Assembly: GCA_032622095.1 (NCBI GenBank)
Contig: CP136061.1
Location: 35,409,797-35,473,796, forward strand
Direction of reading: 5' to 3'
Length of the DNA: 64,000 bases
Source of the DNA: Siphonodentalium dalli
Taxonomy: Eukaryota > Mollusca > Scaphopoda > Gadilida > Siphonodentaliidae
The notes beneath the pieces are model-generated. The model saw nothing but the letters and a program-made list of their open reading frames with translations, did no database searches and had not been told where the DNA came from. Within the stretch, counting starts at the first letter, position 1, and each line of letters opens with the position of its first letter. The translations under genes were made by a program, and so were the position numbers. Below are positions 46,901-50,293 of the stretch, piece by piece.

Positions 46901-49689
46901 ATATATGTCGGAATTTTCATAGATATACATGTATACTGCTAGCATAAAGTGTGCTGATTTTATAACATAACAGTTAATTACCAGTATCTGAGCGTCATTC
47001 TTGTAATGGAAATGTAATTTTATTATCATATACATGTAATTCGGCAGAAATCCAAATGTCACACAAAACATGTAAACAGGGCGAATTTACATTGGAACTG
47101 AAAGTGGAAATGAAAGTAAGTTTCTGGGATCTTACGTATGAGGTAGCTCTGTGTGACATGCCCTGTCACAAGGTCCGGTTCCATGGTTATACTTAGCTTT
47201 CCATATATGGAATTTACGAATAATTCAAAAGCTCCATACCCCGCCGGACAAAACAAGTGTCCATTGGCACCGCGGTGTATTTGAAGTTCGGTCGCGGTGT
47301 CAGAGTTTGTAACTGCAGTTGAGCACCGCGGCCGAACGGCAAGTACACTGCTGCCGAGCGGCAAGTACACCATGGCCGAAAGGCAACTACAACGCGGCCG
47401 AATGGCATGTACATCGTGGTTAGATTTCGGGTTTGTATCATCTTTTTTCAGTTTAATGAACGTACACCGCGACAACTACACCATGGCCGAATGGCAAGTA
47501 CACCGCAGCCCAACTGTTGTTAGCCGGTGGAGCCGCAGTGTAGTTGCATTTCGGCCGTGGTGGCAACGCTAACCGCACCGCGGTTAAGTGGACACTTGTT
47601 TTGTCCAGCAGGGTATATGGAAATGCTACCGTACTCCCAAATTTTTACCTGTAGCACTAAAACCACGGAATCGGGGCTGGATGAATCAATGAAACCACCG
47701 AACCAGACCTGGTGGATCAAATATGGGAGCGAGTTAGTTACAGGGCATATTACGCAATGTTACAGAAAATAGGTCCCGAATAAATCAATGTTTACATGTA
47801 CCGTAATTGTTTTATAATCACAATGACATTTGTTCGTGAATAAAACAACGCGTACCGGTACATGCATATAAATCCAAAATCGTGAAGTACAATATCGAGC
47901 ATGTGGTCGCCTTTTCTAGTAGTTTTTAGCATGCTGTCCCTAAGCTACTTGACCGAATTGAAATTACAGTAGGACCTCAACCAAATAAGGACAATCTTAC
48001 TCAAAATAAAATGAAACTATGGCCTGTTTCTTAATAAACTACTTTTTATTGCATTTTATAAGCCAACAAGACAGATAACAAAATCGCAGTTATATGACAA
48101 TATATCTGGCCGTCATATCGCTCCGTAGACAAAACATGCCTGTCAGGCCATCATAAAGACGTCCCGAATTATCGTTGTTCCAAGGCACCGTTCCATTTTG
48201 TTTACAACCACCTACACTGTGTTATATTTCGCTGGCGGTTATCTCGACCGCATTTTGTTGCATTGACGGTTACCTCCACCGCGTTGAAAATTACTACCGC
48301 ATTGGAGTAACGTTACGACAGTGTTGTGTTAACACTAAAACCGCGTTGATTGTAATTTTTCAATGCAGTCTCAATGCGGTTCTAACGTGGTCGATATTTT
48401 GAGAATATGTGTACCTCTGTACCTCTGTGCTTTATATAAATGAATAGCGCTTAAGGCTTCCTGAAGTGCAATACTAAGCCATAACAAGCGTTTTGTGTAT
48501 GACAATTCAACGCGTATATATAAAGTGCAATTGAAATTACAGAGTTTTTAAATTCGCTAGTGCAATTGCTGCCCACATAATGTTAATAGGCAAGCGCTAA
48601 AAGTGCAATAGAATTGCCCTAAAACTGCCATTTAATTGTGATTAAGCGCAATTGGATTACATTTGTGTAAAACAGTTAATTTTACTTAAGTGCAATTAAT
48701 TCAATTGTGCTTAAGTTAAGTCAATTATTTAATAAATGTGAAAACGGGCCTCCAATAAGTTCGCCTGCAGCGAAATGGGAAGGAGGTCATGGACCGTTTG
48801 GTGTAAACAGTATTTATTCCATATTATTCGTATATTACAAAAAAACAAGTCAAAGATTAACAGTGATGATATGAAGGGGATTTGACAACAAGCTTTAAGC
48901 TTTTGGGAGTCGTTTCCGAAATGGACCGTTTGAAATATGACTTATAAATTAGTGTTATTATTAAAACGCCAAAGATGCATAATTTAGCTAATTGCATTAG
49001 CACCCCCAATTATCACCATTTGTGCCAAATTGTGAGCAGTAATAATTACAATACAATTAAGTCAATCTGCAATTAATTTATTAAAAAATTTGTGGAAACA
49101 TGAAATTTTCGCCTTCTATTTTCCAGCCCTCTTAATTCGGATTGTTTTGCTTCAGCAATCCGCTACGGCAACAGTATGCCGTGGTCCAGTTTGCTTCAGC
49201 AATGGTGATTGCCGTAACCAATTATGAAGGCTGTTTTTCAGACGACAGATGTTTTCGGATGCACAAATATGTGCAATTTTTAATAGCTCATTTGGAATCT
49301 GTCACATTCTGTGCTTGACCTGTTGATCAACTTAGTGATGTGTTACTGTTAGTGTAACTTACTTACTTTAATACTTAGTTAGATAACTTAGAACTTAGAC
49401 AACTTTCTATTCTAAGTTCTATTTCTAGGATTAGAACTGGTAAGATTAAGAAGTACCTGTTTTCTTTGTCCAGTGGGCTGTGGTCTTTCTTCGCAAGTTG
49501 CTTCACTTTGAGAATATCGCCATTCCAAGCAGCTTTGTGAAGTTTGCTGAGATCTTTGTCGCGTATTTCGTAGCCTGTCATAGAAAAACTCGCGTTCGAC
49601 GCCGCAGGCGATCGTCCCACTTTCGGAGACGCATCACCAGGCGATGATTTCGACGACTTTTTGCCGATGCCTTTGAAAAATTTCTTCAT
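1..49689 (-). CDS. ANKRD26: ANKRD26-like ankyrin-repeat gene, 5' part (3' end off window)
   Basis: Twelve exons join in phase on the minus strand: 49457-49689, 36092-36206, 29421-29594, 28999-29105, 25910-26004, 24255-24455, 22226-22335, 15427-15651, 14913-14958, 12698-12927, 8123-8185 and 7027-7096 (1669 nt, about 556 codons). The protein has a Lys/Ser/Gly-rich N-terminus, about six ankyrin repeats (residues ~45-240), then a long acidic and Ser-rich linker. Repeat order, the KTPLLKAVECRNEECVALL block and the linker pieces (DSWPVSD, PKINLAKFVES) resemble vertebrate ANKRD26/POTE/CCDC144 proteins. In vertebrates ANKRD26 is a centriolar distal-appendage protein; function here is inferred only from similarity. 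The family's C-terminal coiled coils are missing, so the gene must continue left of position 1. ANKRD18 or ANKRD7-type naming is possible, since these share the ankyrin block. Confidence 0.82.
542..662. repeat. Hairpin MITE, ~34-bp arms
   Basis: The arms are near-perfect inverted copies around AATATTTTATCAAATGAG and CTCATTTGATAAAATATT, separated by about 50 bp. No coding content. The 541 bases to the left and the stretch 663-960 show no gene or clear repeat. Confidence 0.7.
969..1095. repeat. 63-bp tandem duplication (2 copies)
   Basis: The segment beginning TTAAAATGATAAGATCTGAT is repeated with almost no change. Bases 1096-1700 contain no recognisable gene. Confidence 0.85.
1706..1720 (-). 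CDS. Candidate 15-nt microexon (weak)
   Basis: TTGTTTTATTAG precedes CTACAGGGAAGGATG, followed by donor GTAAGC. Phase 1 in and phase 1 out fit exon 12 (would read ATGKD). Chance occurrence of such short signals is likely; listed only because phase and both splice sites fit. Confidence 0.2.
1783..1925. repeat. ~72-bp diverged tandem duplication
   Basis: Two copies share CAAGGCACTCGCAGTG and a following GTAAAAAC segment. Divergence suggests an old duplication. Confidence 0.6.
2070..2203. repeat. Inverted-repeat MITE
   Basis: The left arm, GAGTTTCTATTTTATATGGA through CACTAAATTC, is mirrored by GAATTTAGTGGATGAGGT through AAAATAGAATGAG. The central loop is about 35 bp. Confidence 0.65.
2584..2983. 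mobile_element. TTAA-flanked twin-hairpin MITE, type I (full copy)
   Basis: TTAA at both ends, termini CCCTTTACCCAAC and GTTGGGTAAAGGG, so piggyBac-like by target and end. Inside, two copies of a ~70-bp palindrome (TGCCAATGCATTCTCTTATA arm) lie in opposite order around an A/T-rich spacer. No transposase. Other type I copies: 13307, 14521, 19035, 27488, 43050, 52854 and 63929. Confidence 0.85.
3089..3622. repeat. ACGGAC-tailed dispersed repeat, copy 1
   Basis: Starts AAGAGGTGTGCACTCGGGTG, holds two internal copies of an AAGTCGAAAA-containing unit, then degenerate GGACGGAC repeats and a palindromic end ATACCCCCC...GGGGGTATAATAA. A closely related copy lies at 28199-28562. No ORF. Confidence 0.75.
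3778..4248. mobile_element. Non-autonomous TIR element, ~34-bp TIRs
   Basis: The left GACGAAAATCCTATATCG through GTACGTCTCTAGA matches, inverted, TCTAGAGACGTACATCTG through ATATTCGTC at the right. The interior is AT-rich with no ORF. Confidence 0.65.
4315..4770. mobile_element. GGTACTCAATCCGAT-family MITE, copy 1
   Basis: The ends are AAAGGTACTCAATCCGATC and the inverted GATTGAGTACCTTT. The interior has a conserved line, GTTATCCATCTTCATCCGCA, and TTTTTTACCCCCAAAGCCAA. Related copies at 17075, 51381, 53132 (split), 58262 and 61893. Confidence 0.75.
5049..5489. mobile_element. hAT-like twin-hairpin MITE with 8-bp target duplication
   Basis: GTTGAACT flanks both sides (5041-5048, 5490-5497). 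Ends are CAAGCCTGC and GCAGGCTTG. Two hairpins, each built from GAATGAGGTCC...GAGGGTGAATTTAGT and its inverse, frame a ~150-bp spacer. It sits inside an older repeat resembling the TTAA type IV family (about 4964-5570). 8-bp duplications and CA-starting ends fit hAT elements. Confidence 0.8.
5623..6098. mobile_element. hAT-like twin-hairpin MITE, second copy
   Basis: Termini CCAAGCCTTGAAATAGTGTG and the inverse ending CAAGGCTTGG. Same two hairpins as 5049-5489, with one extra half-hairpin at 5755-5815. Flanks do not give a clear 8-bp duplication. Partial relatives: 12296-12436 and 31330-31660. Confidence 0.75.
6247..6490. mobile_element. TTAA MITE, type II
   Basis: TTAA-CCCTCTCATGATGGGAGC at left and CATGGAAGGGTTAA at right. 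Twin palindromes of the same core as type I but with the loop version TCTCCCATAGGGAGC or decayed forms. Other type II copies: 12449, 18424, 22484, 25600. Confidence 0.8.
6523..6680. repeat. ~40-bp tandem repeat, 4 units
   Basis: Four units beginning CGGGGCTTCATGCATAATG with few differences. It lies about 350 bp beyond exon 12 on the gene strand. 6681-7026 has no other feature. Confidence 0.9.
7027..7096 (-). CDS. ANKRD26: Exon 12: GYVPTATTSSPVPAKSLTPE
   Basis: A good polypyrimidine acceptor (CTCTTCTTCAG) and donor AGAG|GTGAGT frame 70 nt, phase 0 in and phase 1 out. It encodes a Thr/Ser/Pro stretch ending LTPEEHR. This is the last exon I can place with reasonable confidence. Downstream exons, including the expected coiled coil, are not recognisable in 1-7026. 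Confidence 0.74.
7962..7994. repeat. (AAT)n microsatellite
   Basis: About eleven ATA triplets. The surrounding 7100-8120 intron shows diverged GATTCGATT-type repeat remnants (7170-7210 and 7630-7700) and nothing coding. Confidence 0.9.
8123..8185 (-). CDS. ANKRD26: Exon 11: SEESDSDDKRSTGSHERLKEQ
   Basis: Twenty-one codons sit between acceptor TTTTTATGGCAG and donor CAG|GTAAAT, both phase 0. Acidic/Ser-rich composition continues that of exon 10. Because it is short, support rests on splice signals, phase and composition. Confidence 0.7.
8323..10824. mobile_element. 2.5-kb TA-flanked element with CpG-rich subterminal arrays
   Basis: Ends TACACACCTTCTCAAAA and TTTTGAGAAGGTGTGTA, flanked by TA. 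Each subterminal region carries many AACGCGGTC/TTGACGGTTA-like motifs (8345-8570; 10680-10800), CpG-rich in AT-rich DNA. The 2-kb interior has no convincing ORF. Its right end, inverted, resembles the left end of 45449-48413 (TTTTGTTTTATTTACG). Confidence 0.7.
11615..12180. repeat. Degenerate dispersed repeat with internal duplication
   Basis: AAGATGGCT...CATATTTTT.GTCGAAAATCATTCA and ATAGCTCCCATC.A.AGGTGATCCTAAA occur at 11630 and 12050. GAGGTCACCC...GTTTGGTGATGAT occurs twice between. No coding frame. 10825-11340 to its left has no recognisable gene. Confidence 0.6.
12296..12436. mobile_element. Single-hairpin relative of the hAT-like MITE
   Basis: GCAGAATGAGATCCCCAGAA through TTGGGGACCTCACTCTGCAA forms one hairpin of the family seen at 5049. 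Probably a partial or internally deleted copy. Confidence 0.6.
12449..12662. mobile_element. TTAA MITE, type II
   Basis: TTAACCCTTCATGACTGCAG to GGAATGGGTTAA. It ends only 35 bp from exon 10's donor on the gene strand. Twin hairpin partly decayed. Confidence 0.75.
12698..12927 (-). CDS. ANKRD26: Exon 10: charged linker with DSWPVSD
   Basis: The acceptor TTTCGAACAG completes Glu and reads SSPTKLPVLKDGKRNEETGQ, then a Lys/Ser segment, EEDSWPVSDSESSPRPKRRV and SFKRDEDLSEIKQI. The donor ATT|GTAAGT is phase 0. The PRPKRRVSF basic patch could be a phosphorylation or nuclear-localisation-type motif (inference). DSWP.SD matches the vertebrate ANKRD26 linker. Confidence 0.9.
13130..13715. repeat. Inverted and direct repeat cluster split by a MITE
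   Basis: AATCACTTGATTGAACTTGTG (13143) is inverted at 13265-13285, and ACCTGAG.GCTCTCATGTTTG recurs directly at 13208 and 13634. The type I MITE at 13307-13632 lies between the direct copies. Confidence 0.6.
13307..13632. mobile_element. TTAA twin-hairpin MITE type I, right end missing
   Basis: Left TTAACCCTTTACCCAAC is intact. Both hairpins and the A/T-rich spacer (with an extra duplicated spacer unit) are present, but the right terminus is lost after CAGGGCATAACGGTAACC. 13720-14510 is featureless AT-rich intron. Confidence 0.8.
14521..14898. mobile_element. TTAA twin-hairpin MITE, type I (full copy)
   Basis: TTAA-CCCTTTACCCAAC to GTTGGGTAAAGGG-TTAA. Same layout as 2584-2983 with a shorter spacer. 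Lies immediately beyond exon 9's donor. Confidence 0.85.
14913..14958 (-). CDS. ANKRD26: Exon 9: short linker exon (PKINLAKFVESDS)
   Basis: The acceptor TTTATTTTTAG leads to SGPKINLAKFVESDS and donor TCTG|GTGAGT, phase 1. PKINLAKF resembles the PKPSLAKLM block at the equivalent linker position of vertebrate ANKRD26, which supports a 46-nt exon despite its size. It sits 15 nt from a TTAA-flanked twin-hairpin MITE (14521-14898), so the insertion stopped just short of the donor. Confidence 0.78.
15427..15651 (-). CDS. ANKRD26: Exon 8 (probable): Lys/Ser-rich linker, possibly a cassette
   Basis: A 75-codon open stretch, MNSDKNGSQKGKLGFSLIP onward, Lys/Ser/Asn rich, ends KGLYQ at donor CAG|GTGATC (phase 0). 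The phase-0 acceptor AGAACAG at 15652-15653 fits exon 7. A stronger-looking TTCTTAG 5 nt further upstream would break the frame. Both ends are phase 0 and exon 7 also joins exon 9 in frame, so this may be a skipped cassette. A stop-free stretch this long at a fitting position is suggestive but not decisive. Confidence 0.5.
15660..17070. other. Intron 7, repeat-poor stretch
   Basis: No exon recognised. 16470-16640 has a CTGTCTGTCTGTATGTATG tract followed by CCCTGGACCGATTTCATCCA, a dispersed-repeat start whose relative appears near 19835 (GACCGATTTAATCAAATTTG). Confidence 0.4.
17075..17455. mobile_element. GGTACTC-family MITE, decayed copy
   Basis: Shares TTCGGGGTTAAAAATATTTG and TTGTTGTTGTTGGAATCTAA with the copies at 51381 and 58262. 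Ends are degraded. Confidence 0.6.
17776..17992. mobile_element. Palindromic TA-flanked MITE (mariner-like)
   Basis: TA flanks. Almost the whole ~215 bp is one palindrome from GTAATGCTCTAATTAATCGA to its inverse, with centre GAAAGCTCTCGCCGAGAGC. Copies at 29839 and 63243. TA target fits Tc1/mariner. No coding capacity. Confidence 0.85.
18424..18687. mobile_element. TTAA MITE, type II (full copy)
   Basis: TTAACCCTTTCATAACTGGAG to CCAGCCATGGAAGGGTTAA. Two hairpins with the TCTCCCATAGGGAGC loop version around TCAAGGTAAATATTGTTAGG. Just right of it, 18842-18865 is a short (ATA)n tract. Confidence 0.85.
19035..20816. mobile_element. Type I TTAA MITE split by a 1.3-kb insertion
   Basis: The left half (19035-~19148) and right half (~20480-20816) together make one normal type I element. 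The left half ends CACATATTAA and the right resumes AAATGATAAAATTGTCAAAG, which are adjacent in the copy at 13307. TTAA occurs at both outer ends. Confidence 0.75.
19150..20478. mobile_element. Insertion within the split type I MITE
   Basis: Ends carry a weak inverted match, GTTAACCCATACC near the left and GGTATGGGTAAAC at the right. It contains a ~165-bp direct duplication (20060 and 20225, sharing TCGAACTCGATC.GTATTTTGG) followed by degenerate ACGGACAG repeats. No coding frame recognised. Confidence 0.55.
20865..21045 (-). repeat. tRNA-derived SINE-like segment
   Basis: On the minus strand, TAGTCCAGTGG (21019-21029) fits a pol III A box and GAGTTCGCAGCCC (20965-20977) resembles a B box about 50 nt downstream. 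GTTAGCGTGTCGGACTTG is tRNA-like but the region cannot fold as a complete tRNA. 21050-22200 to the right holds nothing recognised. Confidence 0.45.
22226..22335 (-). CDS. ANKRD26: Exon 7: acidic linker
   Basis: The acceptor GGTTTACAG gives DDESGEESMSRDLSPGKEVM, then SDWGDDTDISLADDRKK. The donor AAAAAG|GTGGGT is phase 0. The exon is strongly acidic and Ser-rich with a possible SP phosphosite. It resembles the SED.SW..SDDEDL part of vertebrate ANKRD26 linkers. Confidence 0.88.
22377..22799. mobile_element. TTAA MITE type IV, hosting a type II MITE
   Basis: Left end AACCCTTTCTATACTAAATA, right TTTAATATAGAAAGGGTTAA. A complete type II element with its own TTAA ends sits inside at 22484-22746. Another type IV copy is at 24530-24766. 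Confidence 0.75.
22484..22746. mobile_element. TTAA MITE type II nested in type IV
   Basis: TTAACCCTTCCATTACTG to CATCATGAATGGGTTAA. Twin hairpins with the CTCCCATAGGGA-type loop. Inserted in the TTAA of the host at CACCAATTAA. Confidence 0.8.
23215..23530. repeat. Degenerate GGCGGGCGGAACC dispersed repeat
   Basis: GGCGGGCGGAACC and CCAAATTTCATTCCATTCAG each occur twice, giving a diverged tandem pair ending in a GGACGGATGGATGG tract. No gene. 23540-24250 is AT-rich intron without recognised features. Confidence 0.55.
24255..24455 (-). CDS. ANKRD26: Exon 6: end of ankyrin block and Ser/Thr/Pro linker
   Basis: The acceptor TTATCTACAG opens GYAAEDLTVVHGHVGCGQLI, the last partial ankyrin unit (a GY/TA..LA.. 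start with a late helix). A low-complexity linker rich in Thr, Ser, Pro and Ala follows (TASTPRTTTSGPPS). The donor GATG|GTAGGT is phase 1. This marks the change from folded repeats to a disordered linker. Confidence 0.9.
24530..24766. mobile_element. TTAA MITE, type IV
   Basis: TTAAGCCTCTCAATACTAAA to TTTAGTATAGGAAGGGTTAA. Interior inverted pair AGTAGTTCTC.. and ATTATCTGAACATTTCCCAC resembles the sequence around 4964-5570. It begins 75 bp from exon 6's acceptor. Confidence 0.7.
25290..25513. mobile_element. hAT-like MITE with ~8-bp duplication
   Basis: CAAGAGTA precedes and CAAGAGTG follows (7 of 8 match). Ends CAAGTCTTG and CAAGGCTTG. One hairpin lost, spacer kept. Supports the 8-bp target size seen at 5049. 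Confidence 0.7.
25600..25857. mobile_element. TTAA MITE, type II
   Basis: TTAAACCTTCTATGACTGG to CCGTCATGAAAGGGTTAA. Twin hairpins present. Ends 53 bp before exon 5's donor. Confidence 0.8.
25910..26004 (-). CDS. ANKRD26: Exon 5: ankyrin repeat, source of the intron-4 tandem array
   Basis: The acceptor TACGTTTTTCAG leads to C-ACG (Ser completed, then Thr), giving TVLMMACKDGSANLVRALL and EFNPDLELKDTQ. The donor CAAG|GTAAAG is phase 1. The TVLMMACKDGS motif fits an ankyrin helix pair. The acceptor and the first ~45 nt of this exon are repeated 16 more times directly upstream. This copy alone has the full exon and donor, so it is taken as the functional one. Confidence 0.93.
25910..26130 (-). 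CDS. ANKRD26: Possible alternative long exon 5 using an upstream array acceptor
   Basis: The third array unit has its own acceptor (TGTTTTTCAG, exon start 26130). Splicing there gives a 221-nt exon ending at the same donor. It adds 126 nt (42 codons) with no stop and keeps the frame. The extra stretch reads TVLMMACKDGSAIIVLNVFQ, then a frame-shifted copy, then enters normal exon 5. The acceptor of the second unit (26069) would shift frame. Use of 26130 is inference and needs transcript reads. Confidence 0.25.
25960..27056 (-). repeat. 17-unit tandem array of exon-5 start plus splice acceptor
   Basis: Seventeen units each contain GCTGAAAAAC on the plus strand, i.e. a GTTTTTCAGC acceptor on the gene strand. 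The first unit is exon 5 itself. Units come as about 60-65 bp forms, a 77-bp form carrying TAAATCAATCACAAGAGCTC and a 53-bp form with GGTTACATGTAGCTGAACTG. From about 26600 the 77+53 pair forms an exact 130-bp higher-order repeat (starts 26681, 26811, 26941). Near identity of these copies implies recent expansion. Confidence 0.93.
27488..27886. mobile_element. TTAA twin-hairpin MITE, type I (full copy)
   Basis: TTAACCCTTTACCCAACAG to GTTGGGTAAAGGGTTAA, inverted relative to 2584. It has the same conserved arm ATGATATCCATATTTGTATG next to hairpin 2. 27060-27480 has no feature except the array edge. Confidence 0.85.
28110..28200. repeat. (AAT/AAC)n microsatellite, ~90 bp
   Basis: Triplet run of AAT with AAC interruptions, directly before the ACGGAC-tailed repeat at 28199. 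Confidence 0.95.
28199..28562. repeat. ACGGAC-tailed dispersed repeat, copy 2
   Basis: AAGAGGTGTGCACTCGAGTG to GGGGGTATAATAATG. It lacks one of the two internal units of 3089-3622, so that copy or this one changed by unequal exchange. Confidence 0.75.
28999..29105 (-). CDS. ANKRD26: Exon 4: ankyrin repeat (SPLHISVRDRREDICRILL)
   Basis: The acceptor TTTTGCAG leads into IGVSPLHISVRDRREDI and ends GGDINRQDKNG plus AG. The donor AG|GTTAGT is phase 2 and exon 5 completes Ser. Intron 3 is only 315 nt, the shortest in the gene. Confidence 0.94.
29421..29594 (-). CDS. ANKRD26: Exon 3: two ankyrin repeats
   Basis: The acceptor is a T-rich tract ending TTTTAG. The exon reads AVECRNEECVALLIDRRVDV, then NSSMHYAVADGHTYIMSQLI and a turn ANLNHGNK. 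The donor AACAAG|GTGAGA is phase 0. This is the best-conserved part against vertebrate ANKRD26, which reads KAVQCQEE.CA.ILL at the same place. It is 58 codons with no stop and both ends phase 0. Confidence 0.95.
29839..30055. mobile_element. Palindromic TA-flanked MITE (mariner-like)
   Basis: CAGTAATGCTCTAATTAATC to the inverse, TA at both ends. The flank GCTAATA|TA...TA|CTCAGGCGGACAG rejoins to match neighbouring repeat units (TACTCAGGCG at 30835), confirming insertion. Confidence 0.88.
30421..30541. mobile_element. TTAA MITE type III with (T)26 core
   Basis: TTAACCCTTTGAGTGCCAGG and the inverse CCTGGCACTCAAAGGGTTAA. Between them lie ATGCATTGGCTTAACA, shared with type I, and a run of 26 T. 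Confidence 0.8.
31330..31660. mobile_element. Partial hAT-like twin-hairpin MITE
   Basis: Contains the spacer ACTGCTATGGGAGACCTAGG and one hairpin GAGGTCCCCACAGGGTGAAC... as at 5049-5489. The left hairpin is missing. Confidence 0.65.
31780..32615. repeat. TGGGACTACGGATACCCCC dispersed repeat, two units
   Basis: Units starting near 31785 and 32038 share GACTGTCCCAATGGGACTAC-type starts and GTCGGACAGAC.TCATAATCG. The end reads CTCCAGTATAACCCCCTAAC and TTGCGGGTGGTATAATAA. A third copy hosts the 4.3-kb element at 37437. CCCTAA runs at 31893-31930 are an expansion of its CCCTAATCTTAAACC. Confidence 0.7.
33897..35180. mobile_element. 1.3-kb TIR element (GGCCAAAAA ends)
   Basis: The left GGCCAAAAAAAAAAGATGCT with ATGTTTCCG is inverted at the right as CGGAAACATACAATCTTTTG and TTTTTGGCC. 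TCA occurs next to both ends. A possible right-end relative lies at 45070-45110. No ORF of note. 32640-33890 is repeat-poor intron. Confidence 0.6.
36092..36206 (-). CDS. ANKRD26: Exon 2: ankyrin repeat (TPLHLACVRGH)
   Basis: The acceptor TTTCTTTCAG is followed by A and TPLHLACVRGHADVVQELL, a canonical ankyrin TPLHLA consensus, then ANIGDNENKTPLLK, which opens the next repeat. The donor AAG|GTAATA is phase 0. The 115-nt length restores the phase left by exon 1. Intron 1 upstream is about 13.25 kb and holds most of the nested transposons described here. Confidence 0.94.
37045..41793. repeat. Host copy of the TGGGACTACGGATACCCCC repeat
   Basis: The left part (37045-37436) and right tail (41757-41793, ACCCCCCC..CTAACTTCGTTGCGG) form one repeat unit like 32038-32615, split by the long inverted-repeat element. 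35190-36090 and 36210-37040 nearby have no repeats I recognise. Confidence 0.75.
37437..41756. mobile_element. 4.3-kb element with ~695-bp inverted arms rich in YY1-like doublets
   Basis: Left arm 37437-38133 is the inverse of 41065-41756. Ends TAGTGTGGTCGT and ACGACCACACTA. TAT lies on both sides; removing the element restores CTCCAGTATACCCCCC as in 32570. A second partial arm copy follows at 38134-38300. The 2.6-kb interior has only doubtful frames (for example minus strand 38781-39188, 135 codons, unrecognised). ATGGCNNCCAAAATGGCNNCC doublets recur throughout the arms. Confidence 0.82.
42254..42606. mobile_element. TA-flanked MITE with ACCGCGGTA subterminal motifs
   Basis: TA-CCGCTATTCTCAAAGTAATT at left, inverse at right ending TATAGCGG-TA. 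Many GGTATC/ACCGCGGTA motifs sit inside each end. The TATTCTCAAA core is shared with the ends of 45449-48413. Confidence 0.75.
43050..43399. mobile_element. TTAA twin-hairpin MITE type I with internal deletion
   Basis: Both TTAA ends intact. The first hairpin's second arm runs from AGAATCCATTC straight into TTTAACAATTTTATAA, so the A-rich start of the spacer is deleted. 43400-45310 otherwise shows no gene. Confidence 0.83.
45449..48413. mobile_element. 3-kb TA-flanked element nested in the outer element
   Basis: TA-CACATATTCTCAAAATAAG to TATTTTGAGAATATGTG-TA. Subterminal AATGCGGTC/ACCGCGTTG arrays at 45480-45620 and 48225-48400. Same family as 8323-10824. A 124-codon frame on the plus strand at 45840-46214 has no recognised relatives and is AT-biased, so I do not call it a gene. 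Confidence 0.75.
47237..47615. mobile_element. GC-rich TA-flanked MITE, third nesting level
   Basis: TA-CCCCGCCGGACAAAACAAGT through inverse ending TTTTGTCCAGCAGGG-TA. The interior holds at least six ~20-bp units like GCGGCCGAACGGCAAGTACA, very CpG-rich for this DNA. Confidence 0.8.
49457..49689 (-). CDS. ANKRD26: Exon 1: start codon, basic N-terminus, first ankyrin helices
   Basis: Starts MKKFFKGIGKKSSKSSPG, the short Lys/Phe/Gly-rich start typical of ANKRD26-type proteins. A Ser/Pro/Ala stretch follows, then YEIRDKDLSKLHKAAWNGD, matching the family's YxIRDKDLxKxHKAA block that opens ankyrin repeat 1. The donor is AACAG|GTACTT, leaving phase 2 (AG). Exon 2 supplies A to complete Arg. No in-frame ATG lies upstream before the likely promoter, so this start is preferred. 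Confidence 0.92.
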
Positions 49690-49800
49690 CGTCCGATAAT
49701 CACATAAAAACAGCTAAATCCTATTTTAATTAATCAAATTCGTCACCGAAATGTCGCCATGTTCAAACAAGCGTCTTGGCGATAGGGCGTGCTCGATTTC
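49690..49800 (-). promoter_or_regulatory. Likely 5' UTR/core promoter of the ANKRD26-like gene
   Basis: About 70 nt upstream of the start codon the minus strand reads GAACATGGCGAC (49753-49764), close to the YY1 motif AANATGGCGGC often found at metazoan transcription starts. No TATA box is seen here. Local CpG content is higher than in the surrounding AT-rich DNA. The real start site is not visible. Confidence 0.45.
49743..49760 (-). other. Upstream ORF (MATFR stop) in presumed 5' UTR
   Basis: ATGGCGACATTTCGGTGA overlaps the YY1-like motif and ends 53 nt before the main ATG. If transcription starts upstream of it, it could damp translation. If the YY1 motif marks the start site itself, it may not be in the mRNA. 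Confidence 0.3.
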
Positions 49801-50293
49801 GTTTTCGAATCACGCGGAGTGAAATGTGCAACGGAACCGGTGGTCTATAAGTAAGAAGAATGAAAATATGTTCCGGATCTATGGGAAAATGGCCTCCCGA
49901 TGAAGATCTAGATATCGATTTTCTACATTTTTGTCACATTTGCCACATTGCTGGATCAGAATGGATGGATACATAATTTGTTCATTACTTCATGTGTGCG
50001 GGAACAAATAATATTTTTTATTCAAATGATCATGTTAGGATCACATTGAAATATCCCTTTAAATCAGTTCTTGAAAGCCACAGAGCTCGGCTTATAGAGG
50101 GTATCACCCCCTTCCCCTGAATCCCGAATACGAGTTAATTTTGGGGGGTGAATCCTGGATACCAGTTAATTTTGGGGGGTAAATCCTGAATACATGTTAT
50201 ACGAGATCGTGTTTCAGTAAGCTTAGAGTAAGCAATCATAAGTTGCAGGTAGAGGTTGGGCGACACGCTCAGCCAAAAATACCTTACGAGAAA

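Larger units (their letters stand above)
45314..48750. mobile_element. Outer element with GTGCAATT subterminal motifs
   Basis: Ends GGCCGTTTTCACATTTATTA and its inverse TAATAAATGTGAAAACGGGCC. Inner sides carry many GCGCAATT/GTGCAATT/GCTTAAG motifs (45345-45445; 48430-48720). The rest is a later insertion at 45449-48413. Confidence 0.7.
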
